Assembly (NCBI RefSeq): GCF_000510645.1
Contig: NZ_KI783301.1
Span: 379,104 to 443,103, forward strand
Length of the DNA stretch: 64,000 nucleotides
Reading direction: 5' to 3'
Origin: Thermicanus aegyptius DSM 12793
Lineage (GTDB): Bacteria; Bacillota; Bacilli; Thermicanales; Thermicanaceae
The position numbers were made by a program, and so were the translations under genes. The notes below the pieces were generated by a model. That model worked only from the letters and a program-made list of their open reading frames with translations, ran no database searches and was not told the origin of the DNA. The number at the start of each line of letters is the position of its first letter. Position 1 is the stretch's first letter. Below, in pieces: positions 27,076-34,598 of this stretch.

Positions 27076-28020
27076 ATGCTTACGACACTCTTCCGGTTGG
27101 GCATCATCTGGTCGAAGGAGCAAGATCCCATCCTTTTTCATCCGGAGCGATGTACCCATGCCCGCCATCAGGCCTCCACCTGTACCCGCTGCATTGAAAG
27201 CTGCCCCCATGGGGCGATTACCCTTGCGGGGAGAGGGGTGGAGATCTCCCCCGCTTGCCGGGACTGCGGATTGTGCGTTTCCTCCTGCCCTGTTGATGCC
27301 TTGGAACGAAGAGAAAGGGGACTGGAGCAGTACTACAGCCGCCTAGAGGAATCGTCAAAAGGGAAAAAAGAGCTTCTCTTCGTCTGCTCCCGGGCAAAAA
27401 AGGGAGGGGGAGGATTTCCCCTCCAATGCTTGGGGGAATTGGAGGAAGTTGCGATCCATGTGGCGATGGGGGAAGGAGTGTCGGAGTTCCTCTTCCTTGG
27501 CGGGACGTGTGAGGGGTGTCCATGGCGGAAAGGGGGAGAGAGGCTGAAGGAGAGAACGAAAGCATGGGAAAAGAAGTATCCGAAGTGCCGTTTTGTCTGG
27601 ATCGAGGATGCGGAACGTAAAAACGAAGGTGGGAAAGGGGGCGAGTTCGGCAGGGAGAAAAAAGGGCATGATAGGCAGTCGGAAGTAGAACGGATGGACC
27701 GGAGAACCTTTTTTAAGCGCATGGCTGCGGGGACGAAAGACCTGGTCCTGAAAAGCATCGCCCCGGAAAAAGAGATTTTCCCGTGGGAAAAGGGGGAACT
27801 GAAACGAACGGATCTCGTGCGGTTAAAAGTGAGGAAGGATGAACCGAAGCTTTCCATCACCGAAAAATGCACCTTTTGTGGAATCTGTGAGAAGGTATGC
27901 CCTACCGGGGCGATTCAATTGAACCGGGAGCATGGAACGGGGGAAATCAATCCGGCTCTATGCGTAGACTGCCGTCTTTGCCGGGATGTCTGCTACCGGG
28001 AGGCGGTGGTGGCAAGGTGA
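27076..28020 (+). CDS. Composite ferredoxin with a central Cys-rich domain
   Basis: 314 aa from ATG 27076. The N-terminal part has two cluster motifs (CTRCIESCPHGAI and CRDCGLCVSSCPVDAL). A central domain (about residues 95-190) carries isolated cysteines (LLFVCSR, PLQCLGELEEVAI, GGTCEGCPW). A Lys/Glu-rich linker leads to a second pair of C-terminal motifs (CTFCGICEKVCPTGAI, CVDCRLCRDVCYREAV). No membrane segment or signal is evident. The central block is reminiscent of the MvhD/FlpD hydrogenase-delta domain, but I am unsure. It probably links the Ttr-like complex to a cytoplasmic donor, or helps in its maturation. It closes the structural operon. Confidence 0.75.
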   Translation: MLTTLFRLGIIWSKEQDPILFHPERCTHARHQASTCTRCIESCPHGAITLAGRGVEISPACRDCGLCVSSCPVDALERRERGLEQYYSRLEESSKGKKELLFVCSRAKKGGGGFPLQCLGELEEVAIHVAMGEGVSEFLFLGGTCEGCPWRKGGERLKERTKAWEKKYPKCRFVWIEDAERKNEGGKGGEFGREKKGHDRQSEVERMDRRTFFKRMAAGTKDLVLKSIAPEKEIFPWEKGELKRTDLVRLKVRKDEPKLSITEKCTFCGICEKVCPTGAIQLNREHGTGEINPALCVDCRLCRDVCYREAVVAR

Positions 28021-28102
28021 GCTATGTTAAACAATTGTAACAAGTGGCGCTCAAACCCCGTGGTAGAATAGAAGGAGAAGAATTGAAATTTTCGGAGGCG
28101 TG

Positions 28103-29125
28103 ATGAAACAAAAACCGGGCTTACTCTTCTTCATAGGACTTCTCCTTCTCTCCCTTTTTTCCTTTTTTTTGCTTTCTTTTCTCTTTAAATCTACCATTCC
28201 ACAGGGGGAGATGTATCGAATCGGGATCTTATTGAGCGGACCGGAGAGGTTGGATAAGGTTAGAGGATTTATTGATGGGATGAGGGCATTAGGATTCGTA
28301 GAGGGTGTAGACTACCGGGTGATTTTGAGAGATTCGCAGAACGACCAGGAAAAGATGAAGGAGGATGCCGACGAACTGGATGGCATGGGGCTTGATCTCA
28401 TCGCGACCGGCGGGGCGATCGAAACCCAGGCATTTCAAGGGAAAAAAGAGGGGAAGACGCCGATCCTCTTCATGGGTGCAGCCGATGCGGTCCAGCTGAA
28501 GTTGGTCGAACGGTATGGGTGCCCGGGGGGAAGGATCACGGGGTTGGAGAACGGCCATGTGGATCTATCCGGGAAACGCCTGCAGCTTCTAAAACTTCTC
28601 CTTCCCTCCGTACGGCGGGTCGTCGTCCTCTATGATAAACGGGTTGATGCGAGTCTTCTTGCCCTCAAAAAGGTACAAGAGGTGGCGGAACGGGAAAGCA
28701 TTCCCCTCTTCCCCATTTCCATTTCTAACGAACAACAGTTAAAACGTTTCCAAGATGACACGTTCAAAAATGGAGATGCTCTTCTCCTCTTACCCAGCTA
28801 CTATTTGGAGGAGATCAGCCCGCAATTGGCGGAAATCGCCCTGAAGAAAGGTCTTCCCCTCTTTGGCCTCTACGAGAACGACGTGAGAAACGGCTTTCTT
28901 CTCTCCTACGGCATCTCCTATTACGATCAAGGGTACCAATGTGCCAGGATGGCGAGCCAGCTCCTTCATGGCCAAGATCCGTCCACCCTCCCGGTGGAGA
29001 CTCCGGAGACGGTGAAACTTTTGGTCAATCCGGAGACGGAACAAGCTCTCCATCTCACCTTTTCCCCAGCCGGGGAGGCTTTCGTAGAGCGAATCCGGAT
29101 GGATCAGGAAAAGGGAGGGGAGTAG
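28103..29125 (+). CDS. Membrane-anchored ABC-substrate-binding-like sensor protein (PF04392-like)
   Basis: 340 aa from ATG 28103 (GGAGG upstream; an in-frame GTG at 28100 is also possible). One N-terminal membrane anchor (residues 7-29) with no lipobox Cys precedes a periplasmic-binding-protein fold: YRIGILLSGPERLDKVRGFIDGMRALGF, then LIATGGAIETQAF, KTPILFMGAADAV, VVVLYDKR, and FGLYENDVRNGFLLSYGISYYDQG. This is the family of uncharacterised TrpX-like binding proteins. No permease or ATPase is adjacent. It abuts a sensor kinase gene (stop 29123-29125, ATG 29126), so it probably presents a ligand to that kinase. Confidence 0.78.
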   Translation: MKQKPGLLFFIGLLLLSLFSFFLLSFLFKSTIPQGEMYRIGILLSGPERLDKVRGFIDGMRALGFVEGVDYRVILRDSQNDQEKMKEDADELDGMGLDLIATGGAIETQAFQGKKEGKTPILFMGAADAVQLKLVERYGCPGGRITGLENGHVDLSGKRLQLLKLLLPSVRRVVVLYDKRVDASLLALKKVQEVAERESIPLFPISISNEQQLKRFQDDTFKNGDALLLLPSYYLEEISPQLAEIALKKGLPLFGLYENDVRNGFLLSYGISYYDQGYQCARMASQLLHGQDPSTLPVETPETVKLLVNPETEQALHLTFSPAGEAFVERIRMDQEKGGE

Positions 29126-31300
29126 ATGGCTTGGTGGAACCGCATTAAAATCCGACTCCTCCTTTTCGGGGTAACGATGTCGATCCTCCCGATTTTGATC
29201 ATCGGCTGGTATAACGTAAGCGTGGTAAAGGGATGGTTAGAGGAAGGGGTGAAAGAGAAAGAGGTTACGATCGTGGAACGGGCGGCCGGGGAAGTGGAGC
29301 GGAGGATCGAGGGTCTGATGCAACGAATGAAATTCCTGAGCGATTTAAACGGAAGAATAGGCGAGGAACCCTTAAATCTCTCCCGCTGGGAAGTGGCCTT
29401 TTACGCCTTTCTAAAGCAGAATCAGGAAGTGGAGAATCTCTATCTCTTTGATCTAAAGGGAAGGGTACTCCTTCATGCCCAACGGTTTGAAGTGATACCT
29501 CCCCAGGAGATCTCCCCTATTCTTCTCCAGCGACTTCGAGAAAGCCGCTCGGAGGAACCTCAAATCGGCAGTCTCCACTATGCCAAGGATGGGACTCCTT
29601 ATCTCTATGTCGCTCTTCCTTACTTTTCTAAAACAGGGGCATTCACCGGGGGATTCCTGGTAGAAGTAAATTTCAAAGGTACTTTTAGTCGGATTTCCGC
29701 CATCCATATGGGGGAGACAGGCTATCTTTATCTGATCGACGGTGATCGCCATCTCCTGGCCCATACGGAACATAGCCAGGTTTTGCAGAAAAGGGAAGTG
29801 ATACAGGCGAAAGCGCTGCAAGACATGGTGAATAAACGCTGCAACATTCCTGTTCCTGCCGTTTATACCAGCTATACCGGAGAAAAGGTCATTGGCGTAT
29901 ATGCTCCCATCTCCATCTCCAGTTGGGGGGTGGTGGTGGAGCAACCCCTGCAGGAGGTGTATACCCCCATCCGGCGTCTCCTCCAACGCCTTCTTTTGGT
30001 GATGCTCATGATCATGGGCGCGGTGGCGGGAACCAGCATTTTCTTCGGCATCCGGTTTACTCGCCCCATCGAGAAGATGGAAAGGGCGGTTCGGAAAGTA
30101 ACGGATGGAGAGCTAACGACGAAGATCGAGCATCCCTCCTCCGATGAATTTGGGCGATTGGCCAAAGCCTTTAACCGCATGATGGAACAGCTGAAAGAGA
30201 ATCAAGAACGGTTGGAACAGGAAAAGGAAAGGCTGGATACCATCATCAATGGGAGCGGAGCAGGATTTGCCCTGGTTCGGGATGATTTCTCCGTCACCTG
30301 GATGAATGATCGGTTAAAAGAATGGCTTGGAAGGGATGAGGGGACCTTCCCTTGTTATCATCTTTTCGCCGGGGGAAACTTACCTTGCCAGGATTGTCCC
30401 CTTCTCCCCGGAGAGATCGTTCCGAAGCAGAATGAAGTTGTCACCAAGTTGGAGAAGGGAAGAGAGACCTCCATTTATCGCCATCGCATCTATCCTCTGG
30501 AGAGGGTGATGGAAGGGGACCCCCAATTCCTGGTGGTGGTAGAGGATATTACGGAACAGAAGAAGATGGAGGAGATGGTGATCCAAGCGGATAAGCTTTC
30601 CGCATTGGGGATGATGGCTTCCGGGTTTGCCCATGAGGTGAATAACCCCCTCGCCTCCATCAGCGCCTATGCGGAAGACCTGAAAGAGCGATTGGAGTCT
30701 GAAGGGGAAGGGGCCATTTCCTCACAAGAGGTGGGTAGATATCTTGGGATCATCCAGCAAAATGTGGCCCGCTGCAAGAAGATTATCGACTCCCTTCTCC
30801 ATTTTTCCAGGAAGTCCTCCTTGGAACAGGGAGAGGTTGATCTGGAAGAGCTCATTCAGGAGAGCCTCCTTCTCATGGGACATGTGCTGAAACGAAAAGA
30901 GATTAAGGTGGTGAATCGGGTGGAGGAGGTCCCCCTGCTTCAGGGGGATCCCCTTCAGATTCAACAGGTTTTCATGAACATTTTCCAGAATGCCGTTGAT
31001 GCCATGGAACCGGGAAAGAAACTTCTCCTTCAATCTGATCTCGATGGGGAGCACCTGAAGATCCAGGTGATCGATGAGGGGACGGGGATGAGTGAAGAAG
31101 AAATGAGCCGGGCTTTCGATCCTTTCTATACCACGAAGCCTGTGGGGAAGGGAACAGGATTGGGGCTCTATATCGCGTATCAGGTGATGAAGAAGATGGG
31201 CGGGGAGATTCGATTGGCCAGCAAAAAGGGAGAAGGGACGACGGTTACTCTTCTTTTCCCCTTGTTTAAAAGCGGTGAGAAAGAGGAGGGCACAGGATGA
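29126..31300 (+). CDS. Sensor histidine kinase with Cache, HAMP and cysteine-motif PAS domains (NtrB-like)
   Basis: 724 aa. TM1 (about 11-32), a large extracellular double Cache domain (35-290, with YLYVALPYFSKTGAFTGGFLVEVNF and GETGYLYLIDGDRHLLAH), TM2 (about 290-312), HAMP (FTRPIEKMERAV...), then a PAS domain with C410 and C421-x2-C424, a cysteine pattern seen in some metal- or redox-binding PAS domains. The kinase core has H-box GMMASGFAHEVNNPLASISAYAE, N-box NIFQNAVDAM, and G boxes DEGTGM and GKGTGLGLYIAYQVM. It should phosphorylate the NtrC-type regulator whose gene overlaps it by 4 nt, to control the upstream reductase operon. Confidence 0.93.
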   Translation: MAWWNRIKIRLLLFGVTMSILPILIIGWYNVSVVKGWLEEGVKEKEVTIVERAAGEVERRIEGLMQRMKFLSDLNGRIGEEPLNLSRWEVAFYAFLKQNQEVENLYLFDLKGRVLLHAQRFEVIPPQEISPILLQRLRESRSEEPQIGSLHYAKDGTPYLYVALPYFSKTGAFTGGFLVEVNFKGTFSRISAIHMGETGYLYLIDGDRHLLAHTEHSQVLQKREVIQAKALQDMVNKRCNIPVPAVYTSYTGEKVIGVYAPISISSWGVVVEQPLQEVYTPIRRLLQRLLLVMLMIMGAVAGTSIFFGIRFTRPIEKMERAVRKVTDGELTTKIEHPSSDEFGRLAKAFNRMMEQLKENQERLEQEKERLDTIINGSGAGFALVRDDFSVTWMNDRLKEWLGRDEGTFPCYHLFAGGNLPCQDCPLLPGEIVPKQNEVVTKLEKGRETSIYRHRIYPLERVMEGDPQFLVVVEDITEQKKMEEMVIQADKLSALGMMASGFAHEVNNPLASISAYAEDLKERLESEGEGAISSQEVGRYLGIIQQNVARCKKIIDSLLHFSRKSSLEQGEVDLEELIQESLLLMGHVLKRKEIKVVNRVEEVPLLQGDPLQIQQVFMNIFQNAVDAMEPGKKLLLQSDLDGEHLKIQVIDEGTGMSEEEMSRAFDPFYTTKPVGKGTGLGLYIAYQVMKKMGGEIRLASKKGEGTTVTLLFPLFKSGEKEEGTG

Positions 31301-32844
31301 ATGAGGAAGCCCATGTCTTGATCGTAGACGATGAAACGGATCTCTTAGGCCTGTTGGTGGAACGTTTGCAGAGAAAGAAATACCGGGTGGAAGGCTATGC
31401 GTCCCCTTTGGAAGCCCTGGAGAAAGCCGATCTCTCCTCTTGTGATGTGGGGATATTCGACATTAAGATGCCTGGGATGGATGGGATTGCCCTCTTAAAG
31501 GAAGCGAAGCGGCGAAATCCTCTCATGGAGATTATCATGCTTACAGGTCACGGAACGATAGAAACGGCGATCGAGGCGATGAAGGGGGGAGCCTATGATT
31601 ATTTGACGAAGCCTTATCACTTGCAGGAACTGGAGGTCATCCTGCAAAAGGCGATGGAGAAAAAACGCCTTTTCGAGGAAAATCAGAGATTAAGAGAAGC
31701 CTTGCAGATGGAAGGGGCTCAGTTCCAAATCATCGGCGAAGATCCGGCCATGAAACGGATTCTCCACATGACGAGGCGGGTGGCGCAAAGCCAGGCTTCC
31801 GTCCTTATCGAGGGGGAGAGCGGGACAGGGAAAGAGTTGATCGCCCGGGCGATTCATGCTTGGAGTGATCGGAATGGGCAACCTTTTATTGCCATCAACT
31901 CCGGTTCCTTGATGGAGAGCTTACTGGAGAGTGAACTCTTCGGCCATTCGAAGGGGGCCTTTACAGGAGCGACGTCGGAGAAAAAGGGATTGGTTGAGAT
32001 GGCGCATAAGGGAACCCTCTTCCTCGATGAGATCGGGGAAATGCCTTTCTCGCTGCAAGTTAAGCTTCTCCGCTTTTTGGAAAGCGGGGAGTTTCGTAGA
32101 GTGGGGGAAACGAAGCTTCGCACCGTCGATGTCCGGGTGGTGGCCGCCACCAACCGGAACCTGGAGGAGGAGATTGGAAAAGGAAATTTCCGGGAGGATC
32201 TCTATTACCGCTTAAATGTATTGAAGCTCACCGTTCCTCCCCTTCGCGAACGCCTCTCCGATATCCCGCTCCTTGCCCAATATTTTCTGGATCGCTTTCA
32301 AGCCAGCTATGGAAAGAAATCATTCACCGAGGAGGCCTTCCACCTTCTCCTCTCCCATTCTTATCCTGGAAATGTCCGTGAATTGGCCCATATCGTGGAG
32401 CGGGGAGTTCTCCTCTCCCAAGGCGAGTGGATCCGGGGCGAGGACCTCTTTCCCCAGGGGATTTCCTCCATCGGATCGGCTCAACGGAAGACGGGAGGAG
32501 AGAAGATGGGAGAGAAAGAGAGTGGAGGGAGAAAGAGGGAAGAAGGGACCGGGTTGGGAGGAGAAAAGGTGCCTAAGGAGGAAGAAGAGTTGGAAGAGAG
32601 AGGGGAGGGAAGCGCAATCGGAGAGGGTGGAGCGAAGGAAGAGGAGGTAGGAAAGAAAAGAGAACCGGAAGAGCATGCAGGGGAAGATCTTCTCCTCCCC
32701 TTGGAGGAGATGGAAAAACGACATATCCTCCGCGTTTTAAAAGAGTGCCGCGGGAATAAAAGCAAGGCGGCCCAGATCCTCCGCATCAGCCTGCGAAATC
32801 TTTATCGGAAGTTGGAGGCTTATGGGGTGAAGGAGGAGAGGTGA
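31297..32844 (+). CDS. NtrC-family sigma-54-dependent response regulator
   Basis: 515 aa. Receiver domain (phospho-Asp in FDIKMPGMDG near residue 54; Lys in YLTKPYH), AAA+ domain with Walker A GESGTGKE, the sigma-54-contacting GAFTGA loop, FLDEIGEMP and the arginine-finger region PLRERLSDIP. A Fis-type HTH closes the chain (KRHILRVLKECRGNKSKAAQILRIS). Between AAA+ and HTH lies an unusual 75-residue Glu/Lys/Gly-rich linker (about 388-465). The GAFTGA motif shows that it needs sigma-54; the nearest -24/-12 promoter is the one at 21394, so this is the likely activator of the TtrA-like operon. Confidence 0.95.
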   Translation: MNEEAHVLIVDDETDLLGLLVERLQRKKYRVEGYASPLEALEKADLSSCDVGIFDIKMPGMDGIALLKEAKRRNPLMEIIMLTGHGTIETAIEAMKGGAYDYLTKPYHLQELEVILQKAMEKKRLFEENQRLREALQMEGAQFQIIGEDPAMKRILHMTRRVAQSQASVLIEGESGTGKELIARAIHAWSDRNGQPFIAINSGSLMESLLESELFGHSKGAFTGATSEKKGLVEMAHKGTLFLDEIGEMPFSLQVKLLRFLESGEFRRVGETKLRTVDVRVVAATNRNLEEEIGKGNFREDLYYRLNVLKLTVPPLRERLSDIPLLAQYFLDRFQASYGKKSFTEEAFHLLLSHSYPGNVRELAHIVERGVLLSQGEWIRGEDLFPQGISSIGSAQRKTGGEKMGEKESGGRKREEGTGLGGEKVPKEEEELEERGEGSAIGEGGAKEEEVGKKREPEEHAGEDLLLPLEEMEKRHILRVLKECRGNKSKAAQILRISLRNLYRKLEAYGVKEER

Positions 32845-32856
32845 ATCTCCTCACCC
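32825..32856. terminator. Possible hairpin at convergent gene ends
   Basis: GGGTGA plus GGAG pair with CTCC plus TCACCC across the end of the regulator gene and the end of the metallophosphoesterase gene. There is no T run on either side, so terminator activity is uncertain. Confidence 0.3.
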
Positions 32857-33480
32857 CCATTTCATGATCCGTATATCCCCATTGAGATTCCCTTTTGACG
32901 TGGAGAGGGAATAGGAGAGACGATGGGTCAGGTCCACCAGAGTAAGACGTAAGCCGTGCTTAGCCCCGGTATCGATTCCCAATTTTCCAGGGACATGCCA
33001 CAACTCCCCCGGTAGAGCTCCCAGATGATGGGTAGGCGTATGGCCAAAGACCACGGTATAGGGCATGTGCTCTGAGCTGTTCCAGAAATCCTCTCGAATT
33101 CCCGTTAAATCGGAGATCCTCTGATTTTCCAACGAGATTCCAGGTCTGATCCCGGCGTGGACAAATAAATAGGAATCTTGCAGAAGGTAGAAAGGTAACG
33201 ATTTTAGAAAGTTAAGATCAGCCTGTGAAATGAAGGAAGAATTCACCTTGTCCAATTTATTTATCAGCCAAAGTTCCATATTTCCCGCAATTGCTTTGGC
33301 GCCATGCTGAAACAAATCCCGGATGTATGTGATTCCTTCCCAGGTGGAGGGAGAATAATCAATAAAGTCTCCTAACAGATATAAATCATCGGTTCCAGGG
33401 AGATACCCTGCTTTTTCCAGCAGGATACGCACTCCTTCTGAAAACCCATGAATATCGGAAATGACTAAGATGCGTCTCAT
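32851..33480 (-). CDS. Metallophosphoesterase coupled to the ABC importer
   Basis: 209 aa. Calcineurin-like fold: metal ligands in ISDIHG (residues 7-12), LLGDFIDYS, AGNMEL (GNxE in place of GNHE), and a C-terminal FGHTPTHH plus IDTGA, as in bacterial PP2A-like phosphatases and Ap4A hydrolases. The ATG overlaps the stop of the upstream transporter ATPase (ATGA), so both are made from one mRNA. A role in releasing phosphate from an imported or internal phosphoester is a reasonable guess. No signal peptide, so it acts in the cytoplasm. Confidence 0.85.
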   Translation of the reverse strand: MRRILVISDIHGFSEGVRILLEKAGYLPGTDDLYLLGDFIDYSPSTWEGITYIRDLFQHGAKAIAGNMELWLINKLDKVNSSFISQADLNFLKSLPFYLLQDSYLFVHAGIRPGISLENQRISDLTGIREDFWNSSEHMPYTVVFGHTPTHHLGALPGELWHVPGKLGIDTGAKHGLRLTLVDLTHRLSYSLSTSKGNLNGDIRIMKWG

Positions 33481-34598
33481 AAAATCGACCTTTCATCATC
33501 AAGGGAATAGAGAAATGCGTTTTTTGGTGGGATCCATATCCACCCCTTCTGCTCCGTTTCTAAGGGATGGAGATGGAAAAAGGAAAGGGACTGCCCATCT
33601 AGGGTTTCGGCGAGGATCCGATAACGGCTCCCTTCGAAAGCGCTCAAGACCACCCGAACGGGTAATCGATTACTATTCAAGGGCTCTCCGCCAAAAGATG
33701 CGTTCTCTTTTCCCTCCTCCACCCAGACGACATCGTCAGGGCGAAAGAGAAGCTGAAGGGAGCGGGGAGACATGTTTCCGTTTAAACCGGGCATCTTCCC
33801 AAGAATGGTTTCCTCTCCGACACGGATTCCGGTTCCTTCATGGAGGGATACTCTCCGACCGGTGAGGTGATTGCTCGCTCCCAGGAGAGAAGCGATGGAA
33901 GGTGTGGATGGGTTTGCATAACAAATCTCCGGGCGATCCATCTGATCGATTTTTCCTTGGCCCATGATGATGAGCCGGTTTGCCATGGCGAAGGCTTCCG
34001 CAGGGTCATGGGTGACATGTAACACGGTGGTTTGCAGCTTACGGAACAGATAGGCCATCTCTGTTCGCATCTCGATGCGAAGGCGCATATCCAAATTGGA
34101 TAGGGGTTCATCCAGCAAGATGAGATCCGGTTGAGTGGCCAAAGCTCTGGCGATGGCGACCCGTTGTTGTTGCCCGCCGGATAATTGTGAAGGAAGCCTG
34201 TTCTCCAGTCCATCGAGATGAAGCAGGGAGACCAATTCGGAAACTCTTTTTTTCATCTCGAGAGGGGAGACCTTTTGCCGACGCAGTCCATAGGCAATAT
34301 TCTCATACACATTCATATGCGGCCAAAGGGCGTAGTCCTGGAACACCATATTGATTCTCCGCTTTTCGGGAGGGATAAAACGAGAGGGCGAGGAAACGAC
34401 CTCTCCCCGAAAGCGAATGGAACCGGCATCTGGTTGTTGCAATCCGGCGATCAGTTGTAGTAGCGTAGATTTTCCACAACCGGAAGGGCCAAGGACGCTG
34501 ATGATTTCCCCCGCATGAACCGAGAAACTTACCCCTTTTAATGCGTGAAAAGAACCGTATGACTTATGAAGATCTTCAACCTCTAAGAAAGGATTCAT
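33477..34598 (-). CDS. ABC importer ATP-binding protein (iron/2-aminoethylphosphonate class)
   Basis: 373 aa. N-terminal ATPase: Walker A GPSGCGKST, signature QLSGGQQQRVAIARAL, Walker B LILLDEPLSNLD, switch His in VLHVTHDPAEA. The C-terminal 130 residues form the TOBE-type regulatory domain found in importers of Fe3+, sulfate, spermidine and 2-aminoethylphosphonate. Start overlaps the permease stop by 4 nt. Third gene of a four-gene operon. Confidence 0.92.
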   Translation of the reverse strand: MNPFLEVEDLHKSYGSFHALKGVSFSVHAGEIISVLGPSGCGKSTLLQLIAGLQQPDAGSIRFRGEVVSSPSRFIPPEKRRINMVFQDYALWPHMNVYENIAYGLRRQKVSPLEMKKRVSELVSLLHLDGLENRLPSQLSGGQQQRVAIARALATQPDLILLDEPLSNLDMRLRIEMRTEMAYLFRKLQTTVLHVTHDPAEAFAMANRLIIMGQGKIDQMDRPEICYANPSTPSIASLLGASNHLTGRRVSLHEGTGIRVGEETILGKMPGLNGNMSPRSLQLLFRPDDVVWVEEGKENASFGGEPLNSNRLPVRVVLSAFEGSRYRILAETLDGQSLSFFHLHPLETEQKGWIWIPPKNAFLYSLDDERSIL

